The notes below the pieces were generated by a model. That model made no database searches and was not told where the DNA came from. It saw only the letters and a program-made list of their open reading frames with translations. Below are positions 19,380-30,100 of a stretch of DNA of 64,000 nucleotides, piece after piece. The stretch comes from Bacteroidales bacterium (GTDB lineage Bacteria; Bacteroidota; Bacteroidia; Bacteroidales; Lentimicrobiaceae), in NCBI GenBank assembly GCA_016705005.1, contig JADIZB010000017.1, positions 1 to 64,000 of the forward strand. The letters run 5' to 3'. Position numbers and translations under genes: made by a program. Each line of letters opens with the position of its first letter. The first letter of the stretch is position 1.

Positions 19380-22300
19380 TCAGGGTGTAACTGCTCCGAC
19401 AAACGTCGCGGCATTGTTGTCAATAATGGTAATATCTCCCGTATCGATGGTTCCATCACCATTGGCATCGGTAGCCAGATAACCTGCGGTAAAATTGGCA
19501 GCATCATTATCTACCGGAGTCATATCGCCGGTATCTACAACACCATCCTGATTTACATCGCCGCCATAGATAACATATTGACCTGAGATCATCAGAAGAA
19601 GATTGCCGCCAAAGGCAGAGGCAGGTGAACTGAATGAGTGGGATACGGTTCCTGTAATGAAGTGGACAGGTGTGGCCGAAACAGTCGTGATGCTGTTACG
19701 GTGCCTGATGGTAATATAATAGGATCCTGTCAGTGAGGCTGGTACTGTTAACATTGCAAGGCCACTGGTGCTCAGGTTGACATGATCCGCAAGATGTACA
19801 ACATTGTTGTATTCTGAAGCACTGCGAAGTTCAACGGTAATCTGATCGGCGATTCCGGCACCGAAATGGGGCCCGTTTTCATCATTTGCCTGACGCATCG
19901 TGTTGGGCCCGTTGTATAATCCTTCAAGGAAAACATCCATTTCCAGGGTTTTAGGTAGATCAGCAAAGGTGAATTCATCGGCTCCTATATCAGGGTTGAC
20001 GGTTGAACGCGGCTCATCATCCATATCCCAGGCTACATCCGACAGGAAAAATCCGGCTCCATCAAGAACAGGGCTGTTGCAGTGCAGGTCGGTGTCTGTG
20101 AGAAATTCAGGCGATTCCGACAATGAATGCATATCAAACCCTGTAGCTGTGCTCCATGATGGCAGGCTGTTATAGTTGTCCTGCCCGTATTTGACCAGTA
20201 TACCGGAACTGGTATATATGTCATTGTAGTCGCTCGTGTTTAAAATATTGAAATACAAATCATTATGGTAGTAATTAATTCCACAGCCTCCTGCAGTATT
20301 CACCAATATGTTATTGATCAGTTTATTGTTATAATCCGGGCTTTCTACGAAAGTGTGAAATTGTATGCAGTAGCTGATGTAGCCAGAATTTCCGTAAATA
20401 TGAATTGAATTGTGAGCCACTGTAGTATTTTTAGTTGTACCGATTGACATACCGAAATTAAAGCTAGATCCCGTACAACAGGAGATAAAATTATTGGTGA
20501 TCAGGCGTGGCTGACCTTCTGCCAGATCAACATCGGCGGAAATAAGGCCATACAGGGTCCCTGTGGATGAGTTGAGCATAATGTGGTTTCTGTTGCAGGT
20601 GAATCCACCTCTGGAATTTGAAAAGTCAATCCCGGTAAGGCCAACATCGGTGTTATTTGAAGAACTTATCTTATTTCCTGAGACACTATAATCAGCTGTT
20701 TCATGCAAAAAAATCCCATTTGTGTAGAAATTCTTTATATAGTTGTTGCTGATTGTAAAACCTGAAATCGGACTGGCTTGTCTTCCTGAAAAATAGATGC
20801 CATACCAGCCGTTTGAAATAAGATTGTTGTCGATCAGGAGGTTGACGGTTGGGTTCTGGCAATAGATGGGGACATTGTCGGTGCCTCCGTGTGAAACATC
20901 GGAATATCCATCAATATGGTTATACCTGAACCTGAGTTCAGAACAGTCGGGGCCTATTGAAATGATTCTTCCGTAGGTTGATTCAAAGTCGGATGATCCG
21001 GCACTTGAGATTTTCAGGTTGGTGAATGAAAGGTTGTTGCACTGCCGGAAGCTGAGGGTATAATTTGCTTCAGGGGTTGGTGTACCCCTGATTTCGGCGG
21101 TATCGCTGTAGGCCGGATTGGTTCTGAAGATGATTTTTCTTGAAAGGTCGGTTCCCTGAATACCTGTGAATTCAAGCTGCAGATTAAAAACCACCGGCTC
21201 CAGATAGAAAATGGTGTTATCGGATATTCCCCTCGTTTTTAGGGCATTCAGGGCGGCTGCCGGATCGGCGAAGTCGCAGGTGCCCGGGCCAACGGTGTAT
21301 ACGCCGTGCAGGGCATCGGTGTAAGTGAAGGCCGGCTCCTGCCACACTATGTAATTGTCAGACGCATTGTGGTCGCAGTTTTCGTTGCCCAACGAAGTAT
21401 AACATGCCAGATGCCAGTTACCGTGGGTGAAGCTGAACCCGGTTACGGTATCAAGATTCACCTGGTAAAAAACATTATAGGTTTCACCCGGGTTCAGCGG
21501 AGGAATTACAGTGGACCCGATGATGGCTTCAGGGATTCCGTCAGCCGGATCACTTTCTATTGCATAGACCAGCATGGTTGAATTGAGCATGGCATAAGGC
21601 CCCTCATTTAATACTTGTTGCGTGATGTCGAGGGTAGTGCCGTGAAAATAAAGGCTTCTGAAAGCCGGCATATCTATCAGATTGCTGCATGAAGCCGCTA
21701 TTCCTTCATCAGAACCGGGATTGCCCGGTCTTAAACCGGAAGCGTTGCCGGCGCCAGTCACGAAGTAAAGATATTCCTGCCCGTAAATCGCGGTCAGATC
21801 GGTAAAAGTAAATCCGAGGGTATTGCTCCACGGAGCCAGTATGGTCAGGTTGCCCGGGTCTGAAATGGGACTACGCTGAACCAGATAATAAGTTGCGCCG
21901 GTTACAGACTGCCAGGTAATCTCAACCTGATCAGCGTAATAACCATCGGTAGCTTCGGTTTCCGGTGCTATGATTTGTTTATATCCCGTATTTGACGAAG
22001 AAAAGCCGCTGACCATAACAAGTGTATCGTTTGAACAGACAACCCAGTAGTAGTACAGTGTACCTGACGTTCCTGTAACATCTGTCATTGACATGGTTCT
22101 GACCCAGTTACCTACCGGGCGTGATGAAGTAACGTTTGAAGAGGTACCCCGGTTTACCCTGTACCAAGTCGCCCCCGGCACGTTGTTCCATGTTACAGTG
22201 GTTCCGGTAGTTGAAGTTCCATCGGTTGCTGAAACCCCTGAGGGTGCAATGAAATTCCTGTAACCCTGATCCATCTGTCCAAGACCGGTGGTTACCGTTC

Positions 22301-25300
22301 CTGTTGCATCCATTGAAGCCTTTATCCAGTAATAATAGGTGATTCCTGTGTTTGCACTATAATCAGTATAGCTGCTGGTTGTTTGCCATGTGGTGATGGG
22401 TGCAGCGCTGCTGGGAATGCCTGATGTGGACCGGTAAACCATGTAATGGGTAGCAGATGGAACTGTGTTCCAGCTGACAGCAATGCGGTTGATGAAAATG
22501 CCATCGCTGGCAGTAGCTGTCGGAGCGGTTGTGAACCCTATCCAGCCGGCATCCCCTTCACTCATATCAGATTCATTGCTTCCAAACTGGCTTTTCGAGG
22601 CTTTGATGAAGTATGTATAGGTTGTGCCCTGAGCAACATCCTGATCATCAAAAGATGTACCGCCAAGCCAGAGTGGTCCGCTGATGTTTATTATATACAG
22701 GGGATCTCCTGAATTGCTCCGGTAAACCTGGTAATGTGTGGCTCCCGGACTGGCATCCCAAGTGATGGTAACCTTATCACTGTATAGTCCATCGGTTGCC
22801 ATCACATTTCCTGGAGGGGACAGCTTTCTGAAACCGGCATCATATCCGCTGAAGTCTGATGCCCTCCTACCGTCCGGATACCGTGAAGTCTTAATAAAAT
22901 AATAATAGGTAACCCCATTGGGAGCAGTTACATCGTTAAACCAGGGCTGGGTCAGCCAGGTGTCGGGACTGATCCTTGCAGCCAATGATGAGTTTCCGAT
23001 GGTAGCCCTGTAGACTGCATAGTACAGCGGCTCTCCGGTGTTGTTTTGCCATGAAATGGTAACACGGTCGTCGAAATCTCCGTCGGTAGCCTGAACATTT
23101 TCGGCTGTTCCAGGGTTTACCGGAATGGTTATCTGTTCGGTTGCAACCCAGGTGTTGTTAAATTCATTAGATTCATCCACAGCATTATCATTGTCGCATA
23201 TCATTCCCAGATAATAGGTTCCGGGCGCAATTTCCGGGTTAATCATGGCGAGGTCAACAGAGGGTAACAGGCTTTGAAAGAGTAAGCCCGGGCCAAGGTT
23301 GGTATGTGTATTCTCATGAATAAGGATATCCCCGTTAGAAAAAATCTGATTGGCTGAAAGATAAAATCCTGTTTTGAGGGTATCAAGCACCATCATGTTG
23401 TTTTTGTGCTCAATACCGGTAATGGCACTCGCATTGGTGTTATTTACAGTGGCGGATCCTGAGAGCACCACCAGGTCATGTTTGTATGAATTCAGCACGG
23501 TTGCTTTCCAGATGCCACGTCCGAAAGTGCTGGCAAAAATCTGTGGTGGAGTGGTTGAATAATTGATAACAAGGTCTCTCACCTGTGTGAGCGGCAATCC
23601 TGTTTTAAACAACTGCCATTCAGGCATGCTGTTTTCCTTGTAATAAACACCTGCTGTGGTTCCAATATAGAGGCCGTCGTCACTGCCGTGCATATATGCA
23701 ACCGACATCATTCCCAGTTTCGGAAGGGTTCCCGTAATGTCCTCCCATGTACCACCCCTGTTTGCCGATTTGTATACTTTCTGTCCTTTTACCATGTAAA
23801 CAACATCGGCCAGGGTGGAGTGCGATTCAAAGCGGATACCTTCCCAGTAATTGCCTTCAGGATTAGGAAGCTCTGTCCAGGCGTTGCTGGTCAGATTCAG
23901 GATATTGTCGCAACGGAACATTCTTCCATTCTCGTAGGCAATATAAACGATGTTTGAATCAGCCCTCGACTGCTCAATAAACTCAATCTTCTCATCCTGG
24001 TTGGTACTGGTCAGATCTTCTGATTTTTTTCTGTAGAAAATGTCACCAATATCTGTTGCTTTGATGTTGTAGCACATGAACAGATCATGGGCACCATAGA
24101 ACATGTGTTTCGGGTTGGAATAGCCAATCATGAAGGGCGTCTGAAACATACTGACCTGATCGACTCCCGGAAATTCTGCACCAGCCACCATGGTAAAGCC
24201 TGCATTCACCGTACCACCGTTCACCGATCTGGAAACTACCCCATGCTGGCTGCTTCCGTAAACGTAGTTTTCATTGGTATGGTCAAACTTACAGGTTATT
24301 CCGTCTCCGCCAATGGAGCTGTACCATGGGCCGCCGCTGGTTACAAAGGTTGATGCATCCTGGTTTCCCACGATGATGTGGTTGGGATTTCCGGCTGCGA
24401 CATCCATACGATAGCCCGATGAAATCCTTAGACCAATGCTCGAATAAGTGTAATCGGTCCCGTTGTCGGTGATCCAGATGCCTGAGTCGTTGCCGATAAA
24501 CAGCCGGTGGGTGTGCGGACTAAATTCAAAAATGTGCTGGTCATCGGCATACACAATGGTTACTTCATTCCAGTTGTTGCCCCCATCGGTTGACTTGTAA
24601 AGGTTTATCATACCTGCATAGAGGATGTCGGGATTTTCGGGGTCGGAAACCAAATCCAGGTTATATCCGCACTGGCCATCATCACCCATTCCAGATACCG
24701 GGATTTCAACCGTGGGATCATTGAATCCTTCAGATTCCATCAACTTATAGAAATGGGAGTCTTTGCTGCAGAATAGTCTGATTTTGGAACGGGTAACATC
24801 CAGTGCTATACGGTGAGACCCGATCCATTTTTTCTGAACCCACATCAGGCCAAAGTTGGCTGATTTATAACAGGCCGAGCCGCTCACACAATAAACCGTA
24901 TCTGCCGAGCCGGGTAAAATGGCCATGTCGCGGATATCATGATCCACTGTTTTTAACCATTCTTCACCGAAGTCAATCGACCTGTAAGTACCATGGTTGC
25001 TGGAAACCAGCAAATGATCAGGGTGGCCGGGCCTGATGATGATTTTTGAAACATAGTGATCGTCGGATTCATCGAGCGGAATTCCTGTCCAGGTTTGGCC
25101 TCCATCTTCCGATTTGTAAATTCCGATGCCCCGGGTATCATGTCCATCACGATCACCTGTGCCGATATAGATACGGTTGGTGTTGGTCGGATCTATGGCA
25201 ATGGCTGAAACACCCAGCGAGGCAATATTGTCGGTATTCAGATTTTGCCAGGTGAGTCCGTTGTTATAGGAAACCCACAAACCACCCAGTGGAGAACCCA

Positions 25301-25787
25301 CAAAAATTTTGTTGGGATTTACCGGATCGAATGCGATGGCTGAGACCCTGCCACCCTGCGCTATGACCACATTGGGCTGATCAGCCCGGTAAACCGGTTG
25401 GTCGGGACCTATTGATTCCCACTCACCGCTAAAGCTAAGGGTCTGATTCATACCGATAAAGGCCATGGCCTGCTCATAATCCTGTTGAGGAGAGCGTAAG
25501 GTTCCGTCGGCATTCACATATGCTTTCTGGTTTTCCAACCAACGGGCTACTGGCTTGTAGCCAGAACCTTTTGCCGGAGTTTTCCCGTTCCAGTAGTTTT
25601 TAAATTCATTCTTAAACTGGTAATAATTGAAAGTCTTATCCTGCTGTTTTTGTTGCCAGTAATCAAACTTACCGGATGCCACAGGTTCTGGCTTTTGTTC
25701 AGGTGTAAAATCAGCCTCCTGAGCTGAAACGGAACCAATGCAAATTGCCATGCACCACAAACTAACGAAGTACGCTATCTTTTTCAT
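19380..25787 (-). CDS. Giant secreted multi-domain protein: sortilin/BNR propeller, CARDB, FN3 repeats, beta-helix, EF-hand C-terminal module
   Basis: 2135 residues. Signal peptide to about residue 23 (...CIGSVSAQE). Residues about 115-770 are a sortilin/VPS10-like beta-propeller with many Asp-box units (YKSEDGGQTWTG, YKSTDGGNNWNEV). Then a CARDB-like domain (about 790-890), about five FN3 repeats with a shared beginning (VxATDGxxxDxVTITW, about 895-1370), a second CARDB-like domain, a right-handed beta-helix (about 1510-1925, ending in PDIGADEF), and the shared 190-residue module from about residue 1945 (KTLEMDVFLEGLYNG) to the stop with two EF-hand loops. Expected to sit on the surface or be released, binding or degrading polymers; no catalytic site was identified. 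Probably co-transcribed with the small gene 55 bases upstream. Confidence 0.88.
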   Translation of the reverse strand: MKKIAYFVSLWCMAICIGSVSAQEADFTPEQKPEPVASGKFDYWQQKQQDKTFNYYQFKNEFKNYWNGKTPAKGSGYKPVARWLENQKAYVNADGTLRSPQQDYEQAMAFIGMNQTLSFSGEWESIGPDQPVYRADQPNVVIAQGGRVSAIAFDPVNPNKIFVGSPLGGLWVSYNNGLTWQNLNTDNIASLGVSAIAIDPTNTNRIYIGTGDRDGHDTRGIGIYKSEDGGQTWTGIPLDESDDHYVSKIIIRPGHPDHLLVSSNHGTYRSIDFGEEWLKTVDHDIRDMAILPGSADTVYCVSGSACYKSANFGLMWVQKKWIGSHRIALDVTRSKIRLFCSKDSHFYKLMESEGFNDPTVEIPVSGMGDDGQCGYNLDLVSDPENPDILYAGMINLYKSTDGGNNWNEVTIVYADDQHIFEFSPHTHRLFIGNDSGIWITDNGTDYTYSSIGLRISSGYRMDVAAGNPNHIIVGNQDASTFVTSGGPWYSSIGGDGITCKFDHTNENYVYGSSQHGVVSRSVNGGTVNAGFTMVAGAEFPGVDQVSMFQTPFMIGYSNPKHMFYGAHDLFMCYNIKATDIGDIFYRKKSEDLTSTNQDEKIEFIEQSRADSNIVYIAYENGRMFRCDNILNLTSNAWTELPNPEGNYWEGIRFESHSTLADVVYMVKGQKVYKSANRGGTWEDITGTLPKLGMMSVAYMHGSDDGLYIGTTAGVYYKENSMPEWQLFKTGLPLTQVRDLVINYSTTPPQIFASTFGRGIWKATVLNSYKHDLVVLSGSATVNNTNASAITGIEHKNNMMVLDTLKTGFYLSANQIFSNGDILIHENTHTNLGPGLLFQSLLPSVDLAMINPEIAPGTYYLGMICDNDNAVDESNEFNNTWVATEQITIPVNPGTAENVQATDGDFDDRVTISWQNNTGEPLYYAVYRATIGNSSLAARISPDTWLTQPWFNDVTAPNGVTYYYFIKTSRYPDGRRASDFSGYDAGFRKLSPPGNVMATDGLYSDKVTITWDASPGATHYQVYRSNSGDPLYIINISGPLWLGGTSFDDQDVAQGTTYTYFIKASKSQFGSNESDMSEGDAGWIGFTTAPTATASDGIFINRIAVSWNTVPSATHYMVYRSTSGIPSSAAPITTWQTTSSYTDYSANTGITYYYWIKASMDATGTVTTGLGQMDQGYRNFIAPSGVSATDGTSTTGTTVTWNNVPGATWYRVNRGTSSNVTSSRPVGNWVRTMSMTDVTGTSGTLYYYWVVCSNDTLVMVSGFSSSNTGYKQIIAPETEATDGYYADQVEITWQSVTGATYYLVQRSPISDPGNLTILAPWSNTLGFTFTDLTAIYGQEYLYFVTGAGNASGLRPGNPGSDEGIAASCSNLIDMPAFRSLYFHGTTLDITQQVLNEGPYAMLNSTMLVYAIESDPADGIPEAIIGSTVIPPLNPGETYNVFYQVNLDTVTGFSFTHGNWHLACYTSLGNENCDHNASDNYIVWQEPAFTYTDALHGVYTVGPGTCDFADPAAALNALKTRGISDNTIFYLEPVVFNLQLEFTGIQGTDLSRKIIFRTNPAYSDTAEIRGTPTPEANYTLSFRQCNNLSFTNLKISSAGSSDFESTYGRIISIGPDCSELRFRYNHIDGYSDVSHGGTDNVPIYCQNPTVNLLIDNNLISNGWYGIYFSGRQASPISGFTISNNYIKNFYTNGIFLHETADYSVSGNKISSSNNTDVGLTGIDFSNSRGGFTCNRNHIMLNSSTGTLYGLISADVDLAEGQPRLITNNFISCCTGSSFNFGMSIGTTKNTTVAHNSIHIYGNSGYISYCIQFHTFVESPDYNNKLINNILVNTAGGCGINYYHNDLYFNILNTSDYNDIYTSSGILVKYGQDNYNSLPSWSTATGFDMHSLSESPEFLTDTDLHCNSPVLDGAGFFLSDVAWDMDDEPRSTVNPDIGADEFTFADLPKTLEMDVFLEGLYNGPNTMRQANDENGPHFGAGIADQITVELRSASEYNNVVHLADHVNLSTSGLAMLTVPASLTGSYYITIRHRNSITTVSATPVHFITGTVSHSFSSPASAFGGNLLLMISGQYVIYGGDVNQDGVVDTGDMTPVDNDAANFTAGYLATDANGDGTIDTGDITIIDNNAATFVGAVTP

Positions 25788-25842
25788 GGGGGAGAGATTA
25801 TAATTATACTATTTAGTGATTCAATTTTTACCGGTTCTGTAG

Positions 25843-26121
25843 CTATTCTAATCTTAGTAGATCAAATTCCTTGAATTTTCCGGTATGGATGCTGGTTTCC
25901 TGATTTACCCTGAGGTTGCAATTCTGGTTTTTTCCTGAAATCCATCTGATGAATTCCGAAATCCGGTCACTTTCACCCTCGGCTTCAACAGTAATTCCGG
26001 CGCCTGAACTATAAACCATACGTCCTTTAATGCTATACTGATAAGCTGTTTTCATACATTCAAAAGCAAATCCATCTTCCTTTGGATTGCGGTTGAAACA
26101 TATTTCTACATACTTGAACAT
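25843..26121 (-). CDS. Acylphosphatase-fold protein A', catalytically altered
   Basis: 92 residues with the acylphosphatase fold pattern: YVEICFNRN, then DGFAFECMKTAYQYSIKGRMVYS, then AGITVEAEGESDRISEFIRWI and a final strand KEFDLLRL. The family's catalytic Arg (in GFR) is replaced (GFAF) and the catalytic Asn after the Gly-Arg turn is absent (MVYSS), so hydrolase activity is unlikely. It is a close paralog of the gene at 32199-32474. It has the shared operator/promoter 21-80 bases upstream and stands 55 bases before the giant gene. Role unknown: possibly a regulator or ligand-binding partner. Confidence 0.75.
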   Translation of the reverse strand: MFKYVEICFNRNPKEDGFAFECMKTAYQYSIKGRMVYSSGAGITVEAEGESDRISEFIRWISGKNQNCNLRVNQETSIHTGKFKEFDLLRLE

Positions 26122-26141
26122 GACTGTATTTTATGATCAGT

Positions 26142-26201
26142 CAAATGTATGAACGGAATATGGCGGATGGCAAATTTCAGGGTAGGACAAATTGTAGGAC
26201 A
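26142..26201 (-). promoter_or_regulatory. Conserved operator-promoter, copy 1
   Basis: Read on the minus strand: direct repeat TGTCCTAC-N4-TGTCCTAC (26182-26201), then CCCTGAAA and -33 TTTG (26171-26174), 21 bases, -7 TACATTTG (26142-26149), 21 bases to ATG. The same arrangement, with identical 21-base spacing, recurs at 32496-32555 and 33105-33164. Confidence 0.75.
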
Positions 26202-26317
26202 TTTTTTATTTTTATTCATAAATATGCTAAATATCTGATTATCAATGATAAAAAGATATGCATTAATGATTCTCCTGATTTCTAACCTGAAAATTCACAT
26301 AAAACCTCTGCTTTTAT

Positions 26318-26551
26318 TCAACCTAAAGTCGCTTTTCGATCTTTGAATTCTGGTTTGAAAAATTCAAAGTAAATGCAATAGAGCAGCCGGTAGCGGATTT
26401 TCATGATAACGGATTCCTTGCAGAAAGGTATCCACGCGCTGAGGATATTGAGGTATGGCTGCAGTTTTTTGTTTCTGATCACGGCAATTGATCTGCCTGC
26501 CGCTGAGATGGTAAGTTTTTCACCGGCAGCAGTTTGTCCAGGAATGGGCAC
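26318..26551 (-). pseudogene. Decayed copy of acylphosphatase-like B
   Basis: The frame NKKLQPYLNILSAWIPFCKESVIMKI..LLYCIYFEFFKPEFK matches the second half of the protein at 32633-32983 (KEYINILRTGTPFCKVSGIL..LSHCIYFEILPTGK). DNA similarity is also visible (AATTCAAAGTAAATGCAAT in both). The first half, including the start and the GYR region, is missing or unrecognisable, and no operator is seen upstream. It sits in the same relative place as B in the other cassette. Confidence 0.6.
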
Positions 26552-27090
26552 CCTGTCCGGTACGGATTCGCTTAAATGAGCTTTTTTTTGTAGCTACGAA
26601 TCAAGCGTTTCAACTTTATTCAACCTTTTGATTCTGAGTTTCAGAAAACCGGTGAATGGCAATTCCTCCAAAGAGAGCAGGGTCTTTAATCAACCCGGCT
26701 GCCACTGCTAAATGGCTGCCCCAAGTTCACTGATATTGAAACCAGGGGTCAGGAGGCGCATCAGCGGGACCATTAAGATCACCCTGATTCAAGCCACTGC
26801 TATAAGTCAGATAATATCCACAGGCCGACCTGATTTGTTTTCTGATTATAACTTTGATGTGTGAAGGTCCGCGTCTGGTAATTGCCTGATAATGGAACAA
26901 AGAGATTGATTGCCGGCATTTCTTCCAATTCAGACTGGTTTGATGCCTTATTGAGAAGAATAACAGAGGCACTATTGCTTCTGAACTTTTTGGTGTAATG
27001 CAGAACATTGAACCATTGGCAAACGACAGGATGAACCCAGGGAAAGACAGGGATTCAAAAATACAGGATGAAATGATCCTTTCTGATGAG
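26552..27090. other. Spacer with no supported gene
   Basis: One minus-strand frame (26727-27008) is open but has no recognisable family or good start; part of it (IKVIIRKQIRSACGYY) weakly recalls the start of acylphosphatase-like B, so the stretch may be further debris from that gene. Confidence 0.35.
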
Positions 27091-27138
27091 AAAAAAGAGC
27101 CTTCCCTTCAGGTTGTACCTTAGGGAAGACTCTTTTTT
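27091..27138. terminator. Strong bidirectional terminator after giant gene 2
   Basis: AAAAAAGAG(c)CTTCCCT pairs with AGGGAAG(a)CTCTTTTTT, with an inner AGGT-TGT-ACCT stem. It lies 48 bases after the stop of the minus-strand gene ending at 27186, with a T6 run on that strand. Confidence 0.85.
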
Positions 27139-27185
27139 CAGGCTTTTTGCCATTTTGCTGACAGGTTGTGTACCTGCCGGAATAT

Positions 27186-30100
27186 TTATGGCGTTATGCT
27201 CCCCACAAATGCCGCTGCATTGTTGTCAATGATGGTCATATCCCCTGTATCAATGGTCCCGTCTCCATTCACATCAGTGGCGAGGTAACCCGAGACAAAG
27301 GCCGCTGCGTCATTATCGACCGGGGTCATATCGCCCGTATCCACCGATCCGTCCTGGTTTACATCGCCGCCATAGATAACATATTGACCGGTAATCATCT
27401 GAAGCAGGTTGCCGCCATAGGCACTTGCAGGTGTATTGAATGCGTGGAATACTGACCCGTTTGCAAAAGAGACGGGTGTTGCTGAAACGGTGGCAATGCT
27501 GTTACGGTGCCTGATGGTAATGTAATACGATCCGGAAAAACTACCCGGAATAGTTACACTCACGGTTCCGTTGGTATTCAGGTTTATCTGGTCAGCCATG
27601 TATTCAATGCTGTTGTAATTGGCAGCATTGCGCAGTTCAATGGAAATCTGATCGGCAATGCCGGCACCGAAATGGGGTCCGGATTCGTCGTTGGCCTGAC
27701 GCATGGTGTATGGGCCATCATACAGAGATTCAAGAAACAGAAAGAGGTTAAGCTGTTTGGTTACGCCCCAGTGAATGCGTCCATTGGGGTCATCCTCAAA
27801 TGCTTCGCCAGCAAAAGCTCCGGTAGCATTCATGAAGGTTACACTTCCCTGATTAAACTGCTTCCTGACATTATTCTGTCCTCCCCAGGTATTGGCAGGA
27901 AAGACAGCATGCTCAATCACAAGATCCTGGTCATTCTCAATCGAAAGCAGCGCACTTTGTCCGCTTTCACCATTGCGGAATTCGCAATGGCTAAAAGCAT
28001 AATTTGGATTAACAACGGCCTCCGGGGCAATGTAAACACCCTGTAGCGGCAGGTCTTCAAAACAGTATAAACGGCTTCAATATTCCCTCCGCTATTGACT
28101 GAAAACGAATAGACGTTCTCAGATGAAATACCTTTGACTACAGAAATTGCCCCTTCATACCCAAAGGATGAAAAAATCCCATTCTGGAAAACATTGACTG
28201 CCGCCAGATTGCCCATACTGAGCGTTCCTGAAGTTAAAGCCAGTAAACCTCCATCCTGTATCTCAAGGTTGTTACCGCATTGAAGTTCTGAACCAAAAGT
28301 AACTTCTGCCATACCTTCCTCAATGATAAAGTTGTTTTTTACCACCGAAGAATATACCGACAACCTCCTCAGGAAGTTATCGGACCTGTTGACTTTTACA
28401 TCGTAGAATGAACTTCCGTTTAAAGTCTGCATCAGGTGGTTTCCCGTGCCGTAAAATTCTACCAAACCTCCTATGGGATTAAAACCTGGTGATTGGGTAA
28501 TAAAACTGCCCTGTGTTCTGATCGTTCCGGCCGATATACTCCCGGTAAATGCATACGGATAAGCATCGTTGATGGTCAGGCCATACCCTTTGATGTCGAG
28601 AATGCCGGCATTCATGAACAATGAAGCATTCCCGTACTCACCCCAGCGGCTGAGGTCATTCCCGCCATCAATGATAAATTCCCCGCCGTTGATTGATATA
28701 TTGCCCAGAAGATTTATACTTTGTCCTGCATCCTGATGCAATTCAATCGTATTTCCCCAAAGGACATAATGTCCATAGATACCATCATCGGCCAGATCGG
28801 CAGCGTAAAACGTGCTGCCCCCTGCAATCCATATTCCACCCTGACTCCAGTCATAAACCTGGCAAGAGATGGAGGAACCCGTGAAATCGTAAAAATAATG
28901 CATGGCTTTATCAATTTCAAGGATATCAAAATGTTCTGTTGAGCAGAATTGAGGAGTTATTCCGCTAAAAATAACACGGCTGCCTGTTTCGGAAAATGAT
29001 GCTTCACCTGCATTGTTCACCCAGGAACCTTCGATTTTAATAATACTGTTTTCAGCATTGAAAACTCCTGAATTGATGGTAATATCACCTTTTATATCCA
29101 CCATGTTGGTATTGGTGTGGTTCAGGGTAACAGTGCCACTCTGGTTAAACACAATATCATGATAACTTGCCGCAGGATGAGGAATAAAGATTTGATCTGA
29201 TCCTTCAAATTGAATGGCCCCGTTGATCAGTTGGGTTGTACTGAAGCTGTAAAAATTACCGGATACAATAATGTTTTGTGCAGCATTTGAGAAAAACTCC
29301 GAATTATAATCAACATAGAAGTTTTTAGCACGGATCGGAAAGGTTGAACCCGGATCGAAACTCAAGTTGCTGCTTTCCGTTTTCGAAACATAGATGTCAT
29401 GGAAAGTGCTGTTGTCGTCGTATATGTATATTCTGGTGAATGTGAATCCTTCAAAGATTACACTGCCATTGGTCAGCTGAACATCCGCACCATTATTGTA
29501 AGTCCAGTCACCCCTGACCCTGATGGTTGAATTTGTTGTTATGTTGGCCGTGGAACCTGAATTCCATATGATGCTACCCTGAACATTCAGTATTCCTGAA
29601 ATATGATTCATGGTAATATTTCCATTGATAAAGGCATTTCCATCTAAATGAAGTGATCCGGCCTGTATCGTAAGTTGTCCGGTGATATTCAGATCATTGC
29701 AATAAGCAGTGGACGAGCCGGTTACCGGCATATTGGCCGGTCCGGCAGGAATGGTTACATCGGTTGTAGTACCTGGAACCATCAGGTCGTCCCAGTTTCC
29801 TGCCGTGTGCCAGTCGGTTGAAACGGCACCGGTCCACAGACCCGGTTGAGAGGTGGTCCAGTCAACCCGGTTATAGGGGTCCAGATCGTAAGCTTCTCCG
29901 GCATAAGCACCTGTTGCATCCCTGAAATTAACCCTTCCTGCATTGTTGTTCTTCCAGACGTTGTTATATACCGGGGCTGTAGGGAAACTGGCCCCCCTGA
30001 TCATCAGCTCCTGGTTGTTGCTGAAGAGCAGGAACCTGTCAACCCCATATTGAAAAGTACATTGATCAAATGGATTTAGCGGATCAACGGTGGCTGTACT

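Noticed and set aside
26727..27008. Minus-strand frame of 93 codons
   Set aside because: No family, poor start, no promoter; at most debris of acylphosphatase-like B.
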